Source of the DNA: Clostridia bacterium
Lineage (GTDB): Bacteria; Bacillota; Clostridia; Oscillospirales; Acutalibacteraceae
Length of the DNA: 64,000 nt
Assembly: GCA_017437005.1 (NCBI GenBank)
Contig: JAFSBZ010000045.1
Coordinates: 1 to 64,000, forward strand
Reading direction: 5' to 3'
Under the pieces are notes generated by a model. It did no database searches. It was not told the DNA's origin and saw nothing but the letters and a program-made list of their open reading frames with translations. The position numbers and the translations under genes were made by a program. Position 1 is the stretch's first letter, and each line of letters begins with the position of its first letter. Shown piece after piece: positions 6,448 through 18,119 of this stretch.

Positions 6448-7962
6448 ATGAAAAAACCCGTTGTTTTATGTATAATGGATGGTTTTGGTATTCGCGACGT
6501 AAATAAAGGTAACGCGATTTATACCGCCAAAACCCCAAATCTTGACAAGTTTTTCAGCGAAAATCCTTTTACCACAATCGGCGCTTCAGGTCTTGACGTT
6601 GGTCTTCCTGACGGTCAGATGGGTAACAGTGAGGTTGGTCACACCAACATAGGCGCAGGCCGTGTTGTTTACCAAATGCTTGTTAAGATTACCAAAGATA
6701 TCGAAGATGGCAAATTCTTTGATATCGAGGTTCTTAAAAACGCTATTGAAAATTGCAAGAAAAATGATAGTGCACTCCACCTTATTGGTCTTCTTTCTGA
6801 CGGTGGTGTTCACAGCCATATTGAGCATCTTTATGGTCTACTCGAAATGGCAAAGAAAAATGGTCTTACCAAGGTTTACGTTCACTGCCTTATGGACGGC
6901 CGTGATGTTTCTACCACAAGTGGTATCGGCTTTATCAAGGATTTACAAGACAAAATGCTTGAAATAGGCATTGGTAAAATTGCTACTGTTATGGGTCGTT
7001 ACTATGCTATGGACCGTGACTTCGCTTGGGATCGTGTAGAAAAGGCTTATGCCGCTATGGTTTACGGCGAAGGCGTACAAACAAATGACATACTTGCCAC
7101 TATGAGCGAATCATACTCAAATGATGTAACCGACGAATTTATTGTTCCTACCGTTGTTGATAATGAGGGTATGATTAAAGCAAACGACAGCATTGTATCG
7201 TTTAACTTCCGTCCCGACCGCGCACGTCAGTTAACAAGAACATTTGTAGACCCTGAATTTGACGGTTTTGAGCGCAAAAACGGTTTCTTCCCTGTAAATT
7301 ACGTATGTATGACACAGTATGACGAAACTATGCCAAACGTTACCGTTGCTTATCCGCCCGAAGAGCTTAAGATGACTCTTGGCGAGTACCTTGCAAGCAA
7401 GAATATGACTCAGCTTCGTATAGCTGAAACACAAAAATATGCTCACGTTACCTTCTTCTTTAACGGTGGCGAAGAAAAAACCTTTGAGGGCGAGGACCGT
7501 GTGCTTATTCAATCCCCCGATGTTCCTACCTTTGACCTACAGCCCGAAATGAGCGCATACCCTGTTTGTGACGCTGTATGCGATAAGATTCGTTCAGGCA
7601 ATTACGATGCAGTTATTCTTAACTTTGCTAACTGCGATATGGTTGGCCACACAGGTATATTTGATGCCGCTGTTGCCGCTGTGGAAGCAGTTGATACTTG
7701 CGTAGGTAAAGTAGTTGAAGCAACACGTGAAATGGGCGGCGCTGTAATTATTACAGCCGACCACGGTAACGCTGACTGTATGGTGGGTGAAGACGGTAAT
7801 CCATTTACCCCACACACTACAAACCCCGTTCCTTTCTGCGTAGTAGGTTACGATTGTGAATTACGCGAGGGTGGCAGACTTGCTGACATTGCACCGTCAA
7901 TGCTCAAGATTTTAGGACTTCCCCAACCCCAAGAAATGACCGGCGATTCGATAATAAAATAA
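6448..7962 (+). CDS. gpmI: 2,3-bisphosphoglycerate-independent phosphoglycerate mutase
   Basis: A 504-residue Mn-dependent enzyme of the alkaline phosphatase superfamily that converts 3-phosphoglycerate to 2-phosphoglycerate through a phosphoserine. The catalytic Ser61 lies in GNSEVGH. Metal and substrate residues are visible in DGFGIR, DGRDVS, FRPDRARQ, NCDMVGHTG, TADHGNAD and PHTTNPVPF. Length and motif order are typical. CAGGAGA precedes the ATG. It closes the pgk-tpiA-gpmI cluster and is followed by a strong terminator. Confidence 0.97.
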   Translation: MKKPVVLCIMDGFGIRDVNKGNAIYTAKTPNLDKFFSENPFTTIGASGLDVGLPDGQMGNSEVGHTNIGAGRVVYQMLVKITKDIEDGKFFDIEVLKNAIENCKKNDSALHLIGLLSDGGVHSHIEHLYGLLEMAKKNGLTKVYVHCLMDGRDVSTTSGIGFIKDLQDKMLEIGIGKIATVMGRYYAMDRDFAWDRVEKAYAAMVYGEGVQTNDILATMSESYSNDVTDEFIVPTVVDNEGMIKANDSIVSFNFRPDRARQLTRTFVDPEFDGFERKNGFFPVNYVCMTQYDETMPNVTVAYPPEELKMTLGEYLASKNMTQLRIAETQKYAHVTFFFNGGEEKTFEGEDRVLIQSPDVPTFDLQPEMSAYPVCDAVCDKIRSGNYDAVILNFANCDMVGHTGIFDAAVAAVEAVDTCVGKVVEATREMGGAVIITADHGNADCMVGEDGNPFTPHTTNPVPFCVVGYDCELREGGRLADIAPSMLKILGLPQPQEMTGDSIIK

Positions 7963-7977
7963 TCTAAATCAAAACTT

Positions 7978-8011
7978 TAAACCCCGTTCTTAATGTTAAG
8001 AACGGGGTTTT
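7978..8011 (+). terminator. Terminator of the glycolytic cluster
   Basis: A perfect stem CCCCGTTCTTAA with TTAAGAACGGGG around a 2-base centre is followed by TTTT. It ends transcription from gpmI. Confidence 0.85.
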
Positions 8012-8013
8012 AC

Positions 8014-8042
8014 TTTACATTTATTTTTTAGTATGATATATT
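8014..8042 (+). promoter_or_regulatory. Promoter of the small GGADGPTAIF protein gene
   Basis: TTTACA (8014-8019) and TATATT (8037-8042) are separated by exactly 17 bases, just after the upstream terminator, so this small gene is transcribed on its own. Confidence 0.6.
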
Positions 8043-8062
8043 TAATAATAGGAAGTGATTTG

Positions 8063-8323
8063 ATGAAAAAATTTTCAATAATTACAATTATTATAGGCGC
8101 ATTACTTATAATCAGCGGTATTTTAATACCTCGGATATCATATCTTTTGATGCCACCTTCGCCGTCGGTTGGTATAATTGGTGGCGCAGACGGACCAACA
8201 GCAATTTTTTTAACTTCGACTCTTTGGATTAATTCTATATATGGCAGACTTATAATTTTAGGTATACTTGCATTAATAGTTGGTGTGGTATTGCTGATTA
8301 TAAATAAGTTCAAGAAAAAATAA
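8063..8323 (+). CDS. Orphan small membrane protein with the decarboxylase beta-subunit motif
   Basis: An 86-residue protein with two membrane helices (about residues 5-26 and 56-79). Between them sits SVGIIGGADGPTAIFLTS, the signature of the Na+-translocating region of oxaloacetate/glutaconyl-CoA decarboxylase beta subunits (OadB/GcdB). Those subunits are about 370-430 residues long with many helices, so this is a stand-alone fragment-like protein and not a decarboxylase subunit. ATG at 8063 has AGGAAG upstream; the longer reading from 8033 lacks one. It has its own promoter and terminator and no alpha or gamma subunit genes nearby. A small ion-conducting or regulatory role is only a guess. 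Confidence 0.7.
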   Translation: MKKFSIITIIIGALLIISGILIPRISYLLMPPSPSVGIIGGADGPTAIFLTSTLWINSIYGRLIILGILALIVGVVLLIINKFKKK

Positions 8324-8339
8324 AATTTATATGCAAAGA

Positions 8340-8371
8340 ACACGGACTTGAGATTTTTCTCAAGTCCGTGT
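8340..8371. terminator. Bidirectional terminator between the small protein gene and rpoC
   Basis: A long stem ACACGGACTTGAGA paired with TCTCAAGTCCGTGT lies between two converging genes. T-rich sequence follows on the plus side, and weaker T residues follow on the minus side. Confidence 0.8.
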
Positions 8372-8381
8372 GTTATTTTAA

Positions 8382-11300
8382 TTATTCTTCAACTGTTTCA
8401 GAAGCTTCCTCTACCATCATATCAGTTTCAATTGTATCAATTTCTTCTACGATTGGTTCGGGGTTAATGTCGGGGTGCTTCATACCTGTACCTGCAGGAA
8501 TAAGCTGACCGATAATAACGTTTTCCTTAAGACCAAACAATGGATCAACCTTACCTCTGATAGCGGCTTCGGTAAGAACACGTGTAGTCTCTTGGAAGGA
8601 TGCGGCTGACATAAATGACTCGGTAGCAAGTGAAGCCTTGGTAATACCAAGCAATGTATGTTCATAGGTAGCCTTTGTAAGACCCTCTTCACCGGCATCA
8701 ATACGAGCCTGAACTACAGCATTTGCATCAGCAATTTCCTTGTATTCATAACTGCTACCTGCAAGAAGTGTGGTTGAACCTGCATCAAGAATGCGAAGCT
8801 TACGCATCATCTGACGAACGATGATTTCAATGTGCTTATCGTTGATGTCAACACCTTGTGTACGGTAAGCATTTTGAATTTCAGCAATAATATATTCCTG
8901 TACTGCCTCGTGGCCCTGAGCCTCCAAAATATCCTGTGGATATTTAGCGCCGGGAATAAGCAAATCGCCCGCTTTTACGTAATCGCCTTCTTGTACTAAG
9001 GTACGTGAACCGTAAGGAATAATAACCTTTTCTTCCTGTAAGGTTTCTTCGTTGTTGATTACAAGCACGTTACTGCGCTTTTCTTCAACCATACGTACAC
9101 GACCGTCAATCTTGGCAATAAGACCGCAAACCTTTGGTCTTCGTGCTTCAAACAATTCTTCAACACGAGGTAGACCCTGTGTAACGTCGGCAACGTCTCC
9201 ACCCGCAACACCACCGGTGTGGAAGGTACGCATCGTAAGCTGTGTACCAGGCTCACCGATAGACTGAGCTGCAACAATACCAACTGCCTCACCAACGGTA
9301 ACGGGCTTGTTGGTAGCAAGGTTTGCACCGTAGCACTTCTGACAAACACCGTGATGGCTATGACAAGTAAGGATTGAACGAATCTTAATACGCTCGATAC
9401 CTGCATCAACAATACGCTTAGCATCTTCCTTGGTCATCATATGCTGGTTATCACAAATAACCTCACCTGTTTCTGGGTGAACAGCATCATCAAGCAAGAA
9501 ACGGCCAACAAGACGCTCCTCGAGTGATTCGAGCAAGTGGTTACCATCTTTAATGTCAAATACTTCAAGACCTTCGTGTGTACCGCAATCGATATCACGA
9601 ACAATAACATCCTGTGAAACGTCAACAAGACGACGGGTAAGATAACCCGAGTCAGCGGTACGAAGCGCTGTATCGGCAAGACCCTTACGCGCACCACGTG
9701 ATGAAATAAAGTATTCCAAAATGTTAAGACCTTCACGGTAGTTAGCACGAATAGGAACTTCAATGACCTTACCGGCAGTATTTGCGATAAGACCACGCAT
9801 ACCTGCAAGCTGACGAATCTGGCTCATAGAACCACGGGCGCCTGAATCAGCCATCATATAGATTGGGTTAAACTCGTCAAGGTTGCCCTTAAGTGCGCCT
9901 GCAACGTCCTCGGTTGCATGGTTCCATATTTCGATTACGTGGCGGCTACGCTCATCATCACTGATAAGACCGCGACGGTAGTTCTTGGTAATAGTGTCAA
10001 TCTTCTTTTCAGCCTCAGCCAAAATATCCTTCTTTTCAGGAGGAATAACCGCATCTATAACAGCAACTGTTATAGCACCCTTGGTTGAGAACTTAAAGCC
10101 TGTTGCCTTAACCTTATCAAGAACAATTGATGACTCGCTTGTACCGTGAGTATCGATGCAACGCTCAATAATTTTACCAAGTGCTTTTTTGCCAACCTTG
10201 TTCTGAATTATATCGTCATTAGATTCAACAAACTTTTTATCTGGGTCCTTAACGTCAAAGCACCATTCAAGCTTAAACTCATTTTCAGGCTTTGTACGAT
10301 CAACAAATCCAAGATCCTGTGGAATAGATTCGTTAAAGATAAGGAAACCTACTGTACACCAAATAAGTGCAGATTTTCCGTCATCATTTGTCATACGAAC
10401 GCGTATAGGAGCGTGAAGACCTACAACACCATCATTATAAGCCATCATAGCTTCGTCTTTGTCGCGGAAAACCTTATTTGTACCAGGTTCGTCTGCCTTA
10501 ACAAGTGTAAGATAGTAGCAACCCAAAACCATATCCTGCGTAGGAACTGCAACAGGCTTACCGTCGGCAGGTTTAAGAAGGTTGTTAGCCGCAAGCATAA
10601 GGAATCGTGCTTCTGCCTGTGCCTCTGCTGAGAGCGGCACGTGAATAGCCATCTGGTCACCGTCAAAGTCGGCGTTATAAGCAGTACATACAAGCGGATG
10701 AAGCTTAAGTGCCTTACCTTCTACAAGTACAGGCTCAAAAGCCTGAATACCAAGTCTGTGAAGTGTAGGAGCACGGTTAAGAAGAACAGGATGCTCTTTT
10801 ATAACAAGCTCTAATGCATCCCAAACCTCTGCTGAAGCGCGCTCAACCATCTTACGAGCAGTTTTAATATTGGTAACCGACTTGGTTTCAACCAAGCGTT
10901 TCATAATAAACGGTTTAAACAGTTCAAGCGCCATTTCCTTTGGCACACCGCACTGATACATCTGAAGCTCTGGTCCTACAACAATAACCGAACGACCTGA
11001 GTAGTCAACACGTTTACCAAGAAGGTTCTGACGGAAACGACCCTGCTTACCCTTAAGCATATCAGAAAGTGACTTAAGAGCGCGGTTGTTTGGTCCTGTA
11101 ACAGGCTTGCCACGACGTCCGTTGTCGATAAGTGCGTCAACAGCCTCTTGAAGCATACGCTTTTCGTTACGAACAATAATTTCAGGAGCGCCAAGCTCTA
11201 AAAGTCTTTTAAGACGGTTATTACGGTTAATAACACGACGATAAAGATCGTTAAGGTCACTTGTTGCAAAACGGCCACCGTCAAGCTGTACCATTGGGCG

Positions 11301-12020
11301 CAAATCGGGTGGAATTACCGGAATAACGTCAAGTATCATCCATTCAGGGCGATTGCCTGACTGACGGAAGGCCTCAAGTACCTCAAGACGCTTGAGTATA
11401 CGTGTGCGCTTTTGACCGCTTGATTCTTCCAACTCTGCGCGAAGCTCGGCACAAGTCTTTTCAAGGTCGATTTCGCTAAGCAATTCCTTAATAGTTTCAG
11501 CACCCATACCTGCCTTAAATGCGTCTTCATACTTTTCACGCATTTCGTGATACTGCTTTTCGTTAAGAATTTGCTTCTTTTCGAGTGGGGTATCACCTGG
11601 GTCGGTTACGATATACTGTGAGAAATAAAGTACGTGTTCAAGCGCTTTTGGTGATACGTCAAGCGCAAGTCCCATACGTGAAGGAATTGTCTTAAAATAC
11701 CAAATGTGTGATACAGGGGCAGCAAGCTCAATGGTACCCATTCTTTCGCGGCGAACCTTTGCGCGTGTTACTTCAACACCACAGCGTTCGCAAACCTTAC
11801 CCTTGTAACGAATTCTTTTATATTTACCGCAATGACATTCCCAGTCCTTTGTAGGTCCAAATATGCGTTCGCAAAAAAGACCGCCTGTTTCTGGCTTTAA
11901 TGTACGGTAGTTTATAGTCTCTGGCTTGGTAACCTCACCATAAGACCAGCTTCTGATTTGTTCGGGAGAAGCGAGACCGATTTTTATAGATTCAAATGAT
12001 AAATTCTTTTCTTCTGACAT
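8382..12020 (-). CDS. rpoC: RNA polymerase subunit beta'
   Basis: A 1212-residue catalytic subunit of RNA polymerase. The N-terminal zinc finger uses C62, C64, C77 and C80 (CHCGKYKR and CERCGVE). The catalytic metal loop NADFDGDQM lies near residue 455. A second zinc site sits in [11 protein letters not shown], and bridge/trigger-helix regions follow ([22 protein letters not shown], read in two pieces around PGTQ). The C-terminus is acidic. It begins 16 bases after rpoB with its own ribosome binding site, so the two are one transcript. The length and domain order are as in other Clostridia. Confidence 0.98.
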   Translation of the reverse strand: MSEEKNLSFESIKIGLASPEQIRSWSYGEVTKPETINYRTLKPETGGLFCERIFGPTKDWECHCGKYKRIRYKGKVCERCGVEVTRAKVRRERMGTIELAAPVSHIWYFKTIPSRMGLALDVSPKALEHVLYFSQYIVTDPGDTPLEKKQILNEKQYHEMREKYEDAFKAGMGAETIKELLSEIDLEKTCAELRAELEESSGQKRTRILKRLEVLEAFRQSGNRPEWMILDVIPVIPPDLRPMVQLDGGRFATSDLNDLYRRVINRNNRLKRLLELGAPEIIVRNEKRMLQEAVDALIDNGRRGKPVTGPNNRALKSLSDMLKGKQGRFRQNLLGKRVDYSGRSVIVVGPELQMYQCGVPKEMALELFKPFIMKRLVETKSVTNIKTARKMVERASAEVWDALELVIKEHPVLLNRAPTLHRLGIQAFEPVLVEGKALKLHPLVCTAYNADFDGDQMAIHVPLSAEAQAEARFLMLAANNLLKPADGKPVAVPTQDMVLGCYYLTLVKADEPGTNKVFRDKDEAMMAYNDGVVGLHAPIRVRMTNDDGKSALIWCTVGFLIFNESIPQDLGFVDRTKPENEFKLEWCFDVKDPDKKFVESNDDIIQNKVGKKALGKIIERCIDTHGTSESSIVLDKVKATGFKFSTKGAITVAVIDAVIPPEKKDILAEAEKKIDTITKNYRRGLISDDERSRHVIEIWNHATEDVAGALKGNLDEFNPIYMMADSGARGSMSQIRQLAGMRGLIANTAGKVIEVPIRANYREGLNILEYFISSRGARKGLADTALRTADSGYLTRRLVDVSQDVIVRDIDCGTHEGLEVFDIKDGNHLLESLEERLVGRFLLDDAVHPETGEVICDNQHMMTKEDAKRIVDAGIERIKIRSILTCHSHHGVCQKCYGANLATNKPVTVGEAVGIVAAQSIGEPGTQLTMRTFHTGGVAGGDVADVTQGLPRVEELFEARRPKVCGLIAKIDGRVRMVEEKRSNVLVINNEETLQEEKVIIPYGSRTLVQEGDYVKAGDLLIPGAKYPQDILEAQGHEAVQEYIIAEIQNAYRTQGVDINDKHIEIIVRQMMRKLRILDAGSTTLLAGSSYEYKEIADANAVVQARIDAGEEGLTKATYEHTLLGITKASLATESFMSAASFQETTRVLTEAAIRGKVDPLFGLKENVIIGQLIPAGTGMKHPDINPEPIVEEIDTIETDMMVEEASETVEE

Positions 12021-12036
12021 AATCTCTCACCCTCCG

Positions 12037-15000
12037 TTAATTTTCTTCCAAATCGTAGTCGGAATCATCTTCAGTTTCATAAACGATGTCTTCGCCGTTT
12101 TCATCCTGCAATGTGTAGCCGTCGTGGTTACCATCGTTAACCATTTCGCCCGGAATAAGCTCTTCGTCGACAGCAGACTTTGCAAGACCAATATCATCAT
12201 CGTCATCAAATGTCTGTTTAAGATCAACCTCAAGACCTAATTTATCAAGCACGCGTATATCAAGGCCGAGTGACTGAAGCTCTTTAATAAGAACCTTAAA
12301 TGACTCAGGAACGCCTGCCTTAGGTACATTTTGACCCTTAACGATTGCTTCGTAAGTTTTAACACGACCAACAACGTCATCGGATTTAACAGTAAGAATT
12401 TCCTGCAAGGTGTATGCAGCGCCGTAAGCTTCAAGTGCCCAAACTTCCATTTCACCGAAACGCTGACCACCAAACTGTGCTTTACCACCAAGAGGCTGCT
12501 GGGTTACGAGTGAGTATGGACCTGTTGAACGCGCGTGAATCTTATCGTCAACCAAGTGATGCAATTTAAGATAATACATATAACCAACAGTTACCTTATT
12601 ATCAAACGGCTCACCTGTACGACCGTCATAAAGCTGAACCTTACCGTCTTCGGACATACCTGCCATTTTGAAGCACTCGCGGATATCAGACTCGTGTGCG
12701 CCATCAAATACAGGAGTTGCAATGTTCCAACCCAAAGCCTTTGCAGCGTAACCTAAGTGAACCTCGAGAACCTGACCGATGTTCATACGTGAAGGAACGC
12801 CAAGTGGGTTAAGAACTATATCAAGCGGAGTACCGTCTGGTAAGAATGGCATATCCTCGCTTGGTAAAATACGTGATACAACACCCTTGTTACCGTGACG
12901 ACCAGCCATTTTATCGCCGACAGAAATCTTACGCTTCTGAGCAATATAACAACGAACAACCACGTTAACACCGGGACTAAGTTCAGATGAATTTGAACGG
13001 TCAAAGACCTTAACATCTACGATTGTACCGTATTCACCGTGAGGAACACGTAATGAAGTATCACGAACCTCACGAGCCTTTTCACCAAAGATTGCACGGA
13101 GCAAGCGTTCCTCGGCTGTAAGTTCGGTTTCACCCTTTGGTGTTACCTTACCTACAAGAATATCGCCTGCCTTAACCTCGGCACCTACGCGGATAATACC
13201 GCGTTCGTCAAGGTCTTTAAGCACGTCGTCACCAACGTTTGGAATATCACGTGTGATCTCTTCAGGTCCAAGCTTGGTATCGCGACATTCAATTTCATAC
13301 TCTTCAATATGAATTGAAGTATAAATATCTTCACGAACAAGACGCTCATTAAGTAAAACAGCGTCCTCGTAGTTATAACCTTCCCAGGTCATAAAGCCGA
13401 TAAGCGCATTACGTCCAAGTGAAATTTCACCCTGACTTGTAGCAGGACCGTCGGCAATAACCTGTCTTTCGTCAACCTCGTCACCTACAGATACAATAGG
13501 CTTTTGGTTGATACAAGTACCGTGGTTGGAACGCAAGAACTTGATAAGCTTGTATTCATCAATTTCGCCGTTCTTTGCACGGATTTTAATAATATCGGCA
13601 CTAACGTATGTTACAACACCTGCGCGACGCGCCAATACCACAACGCCCGAGTCAACCGCTGCTTTATATTCCATACCGGTAGCAACGATTGGGTTCTCTG
13701 GCTTTAATAGAGGCACAGCCTGCTTCTGCATGTTTGAACCCATAAGCGCACGGTTGGTATCGTCATTTTCAAGGAACGGAATCATAGCTGTTGCTACAGA
13801 TACAACCATCTTAGGTGATACATCCATAAAGTCAGCGCGTGAAGCCTCAACCTCGCTATAATTGTCGCGAATACGCGCATTAACCTTTTTGTTTACAAAG
13901 AAGCCATTTTCGTCAAGCGGTTCATTAGCCTGAGCAATAACGTAATCGTCTTCTTCGTCAGCTGTCATATATACAACTTCGCTTAGTACCTGACCTGTAG
14001 TTTTATCTACACGACGGAAAGGAGCTTCAATAAAGCCGTATTTGTTAATCTTTGCATAGGTTGCAAGATAAGAAATAAGACCGATGTTAGGACCTTCAGG
14101 TGTTTCAATTGGACACATACGTCCGTAGTGTGTATAGTGAACGTCACGCACTTCAAAGGATGCGCGGTCACGAGAAAGACCACCGGGACCCAAAGCTGAC
14201 AAACGACGTTTGTGTGTAAGCTCTGAAAGTGGGTTGGTCTGATCCATAAACTGTGAAAGTGGCGAAGAACCAAAGAATTCTTTTACAGCCGCTACTACGG
14301 GACGGATATTAATAAGAGATTGTGGTGTAATATTTTCGGGATCCTGTGACTGAAGAGTCATCTTTTCACGAACAACACGCTCCATACGTGAAAAACCAAT
14401 ACGGAACTGATTTTGTAAAAGCTCACCTACAGAACGGATACGACGATTACCAAGGTGGTCGATATCATCAATCACACCTACTTCGTGAGGAAGTCCCAAG
14501 AAATAGCTAACACTTGCAAATATATCATCAAGTGTAATGTAGTTTGGAATAAGGGCTGCTGCGTTATCAATAAGGGCATTTTTAAGCTCTTCTTTATCGG
14601 AAAACTCATCCATAATGCTCTTAAGCACTTGTAAGCTTACCTTTTCATTAACACCTGCTTTGTCAAGCTCGGCAAGTTCTTCATCGGTAAATGAAGTAAA
14701 GTCACGAAGATTTACCATACCGTTTGAAAGAACCTTAACCTCGTGTGTGTTGCCTTCGGGGTCTTGAACGCTGATATACGCTTCTAATACACCCTTGTTT
14801 TCAACAAGCTCGGAAAGCTCACGGCTGATTACGGTGTTAGCATCAACAAGTATTTCGCCTGTTTCGGGGTCAATAATTGGACGAGCTGCTACCTTGCCTT
14901 TAATACGGGCGCCAATAGCCAACTTTTTATTGTATTTATAACGACCAACGCGAGAAAGATCGTAACGGCGTGGGTCAAAGAACAATTGCTCTAAGTACGC

Positions 15001-15771
15001 TCTTGCACCATCAATTGTTACAGGTTCGCTCGGTCTAAGCTTTTTGTAAACTTCAACAAGAGCATCCTCTACGCTCTTGGTTTCGTCAACTTGTAGTGTT
15101 GCTTCCAAACGCTCGTCCTCACCAAAAAGCTGACGAATCTGATCGTTTGTACCAATACCTAACGCACGGATAAACGTAGTTACGGGAAGCTTTCTGTTCT
15201 TATCAATACGAACATAAAGCACATCGTTTACGTTGGTTTCATATTCAATCCAAGCACCGCGGTTTGGAATAATGGTTGATGAAAACAACTTTTTACCTGT
15301 TTTTTCATCAATCTTTCTTGCAAAGTACACGCCAGGTGAACGAACAAGCTGAGATACAATAGCACGCTCGGCGCCATTAATTACAAATGTACCCGAGTCG
15401 GTCATAAGCGGGAACTCGCCCATGAAAACTTCGCTCTCTTTGATTTCGCCTGTTTCCTTGTTTGTAAGTCTTGCTATTACGCGCAAGGGCGCTGAATATG
15501 TTGTATCGCGTGACTTACACTCGGTAACGCTGTACTTTGGTTGTTCATCAATACGGTAGTCAATAAAAGAAAGCTCAAGGTTACCGCTATAGTCGGTAAT
15601 AGCAGCCATGTCCTTAAATACTTCCTTAAGACCTTCGGTGACAAACCAATTGTATGAATCCTTCTGAATTTCAATGAGGTTTGGCATATCAATAACTTCA
15701 TTGATTTTAGAGAAGGTCATACGAGTGTTTTTTCCCATCTGGACAGGTTTTACCATTTTGTTAGGCTCCAT
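12037..15771 (-). CDS. rpoB: RNA polymerase subunit beta
   Basis: A 1244-residue core subunit with the expected order of lobes. The rifampicin pocket is visible as [20 protein letters not shown] followed by [11 protein letters not shown], and the C-terminal part carries [10 protein letters not shown] and the switch region [19 protein letters not shown]. An extended acidic, Asp-rich tail (about the last 55 residues, with a run of five Asp) is longer than in many homologues. Translation starts at ATG 15771 with AGGAGTG upstream. The gene has its own strong promoter and is not attached to rplJ-rplL in this window, an arrangement different from the common L10-L12-beta-beta' operon. Confidence 0.98.
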   Translation of the reverse strand: MEPNKMVKPVQMGKNTRMTFSKINEVIDMPNLIEIQKDSYNWFVTEGLKEVFKDMAAITDYSGNLELSFIDYRIDEQPKYSVTECKSRDTTYSAPLRVIARLTNKETGEIKESEVFMGEFPLMTDSGTFVINGAERAIVSQLVRSPGVYFARKIDEKTGKKLFSSTIIPNRGAWIEYETNVNDVLYVRIDKNRKLPVTTFIRALGIGTNDQIRQLFGEDERLEATLQVDETKSVEDALVEVYKKLRPSEPVTIDGARAYLEQLFFDPRRYDLSRVGRYKYNKKLAIGARIKGKVAARPIIDPETGEILVDANTVISRELSELVENKGVLEAYISVQDPEGNTHEVKVLSNGMVNLRDFTSFTDEELAELDKAGVNEKVSLQVLKSIMDEFSDKEELKNALIDNAAALIPNYITLDDIFASVSYFLGLPHEVGVIDDIDHLGNRRIRSVGELLQNQFRIGFSRMERVVREKMTLQSQDPENITPQSLINIRPVVAAVKEFFGSSPLSQFMDQTNPLSELTHKRRLSALGPGGLSRDRASFEVRDVHYTHYGRMCPIETPEGPNIGLISYLATYAKINKYGFIEAPFRRVDKTTGQVLSEVVYMTADEEDDYVIAQANEPLDENGFFVNKKVNARIRDNYSEVEASRADFMDVSPKMVVSVATAMIPFLENDDTNRALMGSNMQKQAVPLLKPENPIVATGMEYKAAVDSGVVVLARRAGVVTYVSADIIKIRAKNGEIDEYKLIKFLRSNHGTCINQKPIVSVGDEVDERQVIADGPATSQGEISLGRNALIGFMTWEGYNYEDAVLLNERLVREDIYTSIHIEEYEIECRDTKLGPEEITRDIPNVGDDVLKDLDERGIIRVGAEVKAGDILVGKVTPKGETELTAEERLLRAIFGEKAREVRDTSLRVPHGEYGTIVDVKVFDRSNSSELSPGVNVVVRCYIAQKRKISVGDKMAGRHGNKGVVSRILPSEDMPFLPDGTPLDIVLNPLGVPSRMNIGQVLEVHLGYAAKALGWNIATPVFDGAHESDIRECFKMAGMSEDGKVQLYDGRTGEPFDNKVTVGYMYYLKLHHLVDDKIHARSTGPYSLVTQQPLGGKAQFGGQRFGEMEVWALEAYGAAYTLQEILTVKSDDVVGRVKTYEAIVKGQNVPKAGVPESFKVLIKELQSLGLDIRVLDKLGLEVDLKQTFDDDDDIGLAKSAVDEELIPGEMVNDGNHDGYTLQDENGEDIVYETEDDSDYDLEEN

Positions 15772-15909
15772 AGGTTTTATATCACTCCTACCTTAAAATT
15801 GCGATGTTTCTATATAGAAATATCTGCCAATAACTGTGGTGTTTTTGCCTTAAAAACTTCATCCAATCCGTTACAAAAGGCGAAAATACCCCACTATCAG
15901 TAATTACAC

Positions 15910-15938
15910 ATTATATATCGTTGTCAAGCACTTGTCAA
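15910..15938 (-). promoter_or_regulatory. Consensus promoter of rpoBC
   Basis: Perfect TTGACA (minus strand, 15933-15938), a 17-base spacer and perfect TATAAT (15910-15915). A second TTGACA lies within the spacer, but too close to the -10 box to serve it. The leader to the rpoB start is about 130 bases. Confidence 0.85.
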
Positions 15939-15956
15939 GCACTTTTTTCAAAAAAT

Positions 15957-15999
15957 GTAAAAAAATTACTGCAAAGGCATTTTTCACCTTTGCAGTAAT
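15957..15999 (-). terminator. Terminator of the U32 gene
   Basis: A perfect 13-bp stem ATTACTGCAAAGG with CCTTTGCAGTAAT starts directly after the U32 stop codon on the minus strand and is followed by a T-run. It separates that gene from the rpoBC promoter. Confidence 0.85.
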
Positions 16000-16000
16000 T

Positions 16001-18055
16001 TTAAATTAAATCGCGATAATACAAATTTCGTGTATAATCACCTTTAGGCTTATCACAGCCATTATACATATCAATTATCTTGCTTACTTCGTCAACCGTT
16101 TCTACCGTAAAGTAAAGCATCAAATAATCCACATTAGGTATTTCGCCTAATCTATCACCTATATAAAGTGGAGCTGAATTTAACAACTCGCTATAGCCTT
16201 GCCTACACATAACAGGAAATTCTATACCCTTGCGGTCAATAAGCGTACCCTTTTTATCACATTTGGCACAAGAGTTACCGTTTTTAATAGGGCAATTACG
16301 TGTAAGCATTAGCGGTAGACGACCGTATGCAAAAATGCCAACAGGAATTTTATTATTAATTTTACTTATCTCTTTAAGTGAGATTTCGGCAGACAACATC
16401 TGAGTGTCAACGCCAATTTGCTTTAACATATTTAAAGTTTCATTATTATTTGCGTTAAGTCCTATTGCACCAATCACTTTAAAACCTAAAGACTTTGCGA
16501 TAGCCACCGAAGAAAGATTACCGCAATAAGCGGTTGTTATTCCCTGTTCTTTTAAAATTTTAAGCCTTTTTATAACAACCGCTTCGTTACCGATATATCT
16601 TGGCAGTTCGGCAACAATCTCTACACCGTCAACACTGGGCATTTCACATTCATAAGGCAATATTATTGATTTTATATTATCAAGTCTATCGGGTATTTGC
16701 TCTGTATTAGCAAAACGCATAATAAACTGCTTTTTGCCTTTTAAATTACCAATACATTCAAAATTAGGCATAGTATATTTGTTAATAACAACCTTTGCCC
16801 GTTTGTTGTCAAGCTGTTCTATTGCATCGCGGCGAAGCGCATTAAGAGCCGATGCCGCTACAAAAAGGCCGTCATCAAGATTTACCGATATATCCTCACA
16901 ATAATATGGTGTGTTACCAAGCTTTGTAAGATTATCAATAACGGTTTGTTTTTCTAATGCCTTGGTTTTTGCCGCTTGCGGTATATCACCATTTACCGTA
17001 ACTGTATTTTTATCATCACTTACAGTAAGCATCATAGTCTTGTCAGCTAAAATTTGGGCATCCATTTTAATAGATACACTTTGTCTTTCAGCTCGATACA
17101 ATTCGTGCAAATAAGAATACGTATCCCCTGCCGCTATAACATCGTCTTTTGTACGTATGCCAAACATATCTCGACCTAAATTACCGCAATAATAACCATC
17201 GGTAAAGCCGGAACGAGAAAATACGTCTTGTAACGTTTTAAATAGTTTTGCATCTATAAAACCATTATCTACCGCCTGTCTGCAAGCGGCAGTTGCGGCA
17301 GAAACATACTCGGGGCGTTTCATTCTACCCTCTATTTTAAGGGATGATACACCCATATCTTTTAGTTCATTTATATATTTGTAAAGACATAAATCTTTAA
17401 GACTTAAATCATAACCCGTACCGTTTTGAGCTTTAAATGGCAATCGGCAAGGACCTGCGCAAAGACCGCGGTTGCCGCTACGCGCACCCAAAACCGACGA
17501 TAACAGGCACTGCCCCGACACGCTCATACACAAAGCGCCGTGAACAAACACTTCTACCTCGATACCAACCTCATTTGCCGCTTTGCAAAACTCTTGCAGT
17601 TCTTGTTTGCTCATCTCACGCGATACAACAACGCGCGAAAAACCTAATTCTTTGAGCGTTGGCAGGCACGCCGGTGAATGAACGGTCATTTGCGTTGATG
17701 CGTGTAGCTGTAAATCGGGTATGTGCTTATGTATAAGTGAGGCAAGACCTAAATCCGAAATAATGACAGCATCTACACCGCATTTGTAAGCTGTAAGCGC
17801 CACATCAAATGCCGCTTGAAGCTCTGACTGTTTTATCATTATATTAAGTGCAAGATACACCTTTACCCCACGAATGTGACAGTAACGGACAGTATCGATA
17901 ATATCGTTATCGTCAAAGTTGTCGGCATTACGTCGTGCCGAAAACTGCTTGGCACCAATATACACCGCATCCGCGCCACTGCGCACAGCCGCCGCCAAAG
18001 ACTCAGGACCGCCAACGGGCGACAAAACCTCGGGACTAAAAGCCATATCTTTCAC
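16001..18055 (-). CDS. U32 family protein, RlhA-like (23S rRNA hydroxylation)
   Basis: A 684-residue member of the U32 'peptidase' family. The N-terminal barrel shows LSPVGGPESLAAAVRSGAD, YIGAKQFSARR and LHASTQMTVH. The family signature follows as VEVFVHGALCMSVSGQCLLS with GNRGLCAGPCR, whose cysteines match the metal/Fe-S-binding cysteines of U32 proteins. The extra C-terminal domain (about residues 390-684, with further Cys near residues 603-608 and at HSC-like CAKCDK) gives the long architecture of RlhA/YdcP, which hydroxylates a cytidine of 23S rRNA, rather than the shorter TrhP/YrrO type. ATG at 18055 follows a leader with a mini-ORF and hairpin. Whether it modifies rRNA here is inferred. 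Confidence 0.8.
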   Translation of the reverse strand: MKDMAFSPEVLSPVGGPESLAAAVRSGADAVYIGAKQFSARRNADNFDDNDIIDTVRYCHIRGVKVYLALNIMIKQSELQAAFDVALTAYKCGVDAVIISDLGLASLIHKHIPDLQLHASTQMTVHSPACLPTLKELGFSRVVVSREMSKQELQEFCKAANEVGIEVEVFVHGALCMSVSGQCLLSSVLGARSGNRGLCAGPCRLPFKAQNGTGYDLSLKDLCLYKYINELKDMGVSSLKIEGRMKRPEYVSAATAACRQAVDNGFIDAKLFKTLQDVFSRSGFTDGYYCGNLGRDMFGIRTKDDVIAAGDTYSYLHELYRAERQSVSIKMDAQILADKTMMLTVSDDKNTVTVNGDIPQAAKTKALEKQTVIDNLTKLGNTPYYCEDISVNLDDGLFVAASALNALRRDAIEQLDNKRAKVVINKYTMPNFECIGNLKGKKQFIMRFANTEQIPDRLDNIKSIILPYECEMPSVDGVEIVAELPRYIGNEAVVIKRLKILKEQGITTAYCGNLSSVAIAKSLGFKVIGAIGLNANNNETLNMLKQIGVDTQMLSAEISLKEISKINNKIPVGIFAYGRLPLMLTRNCPIKNGNSCAKCDKKGTLIDRKGIEFPVMCRQGYSELLNSAPLYIGDRLGEIPNVDYLMLYFTVETVDEVSKIIDMYNGCDKPKGDYTRNLYYRDLI

Positions 18056-18073
18056 CTACCTAAAAAGAAAAAA

Positions 18074-18098
18074 TTGGAGCAAGATTACCCTACTCCAA
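18074..18098 (-). terminator. Leader hairpin/terminator before the U32 gene
   Basis: On the minus strand TTGGAG and CTCCAA enclose a 13-base loop and are followed by TTTTTTC, just upstream of the U32 ribosome binding site. Because it lies in the 5' leader it may act as an attenuator. Confidence 0.5.
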
Positions 18099-18101
18099 GT
18101 A

Positions 18102-18119
18102 TTATATATCATTTTTCAT
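18102..18119 (-). CDS. Possible five-codon leader peptide
   Basis: ATG AAA AAT GAT ATA TAA (MKNDI) is preceded at 10 bases by a strong AAAGGAGG site and followed 3 bases later by the leader hairpin of the U32 gene. A ribosome binding site this good in front of a five-codon frame is unusual. It may couple ribosome position to the hairpin, or the site may be a remnant of a lost start. Confidence 0.35.
   Translation of the reverse strand: MKNDI

Noticed and set aside
8063..8323. True decarboxylase beta subunit
   Set aside because: It is less than a quarter of the usual length, with two helices and no alpha or gamma subunit genes nearby.
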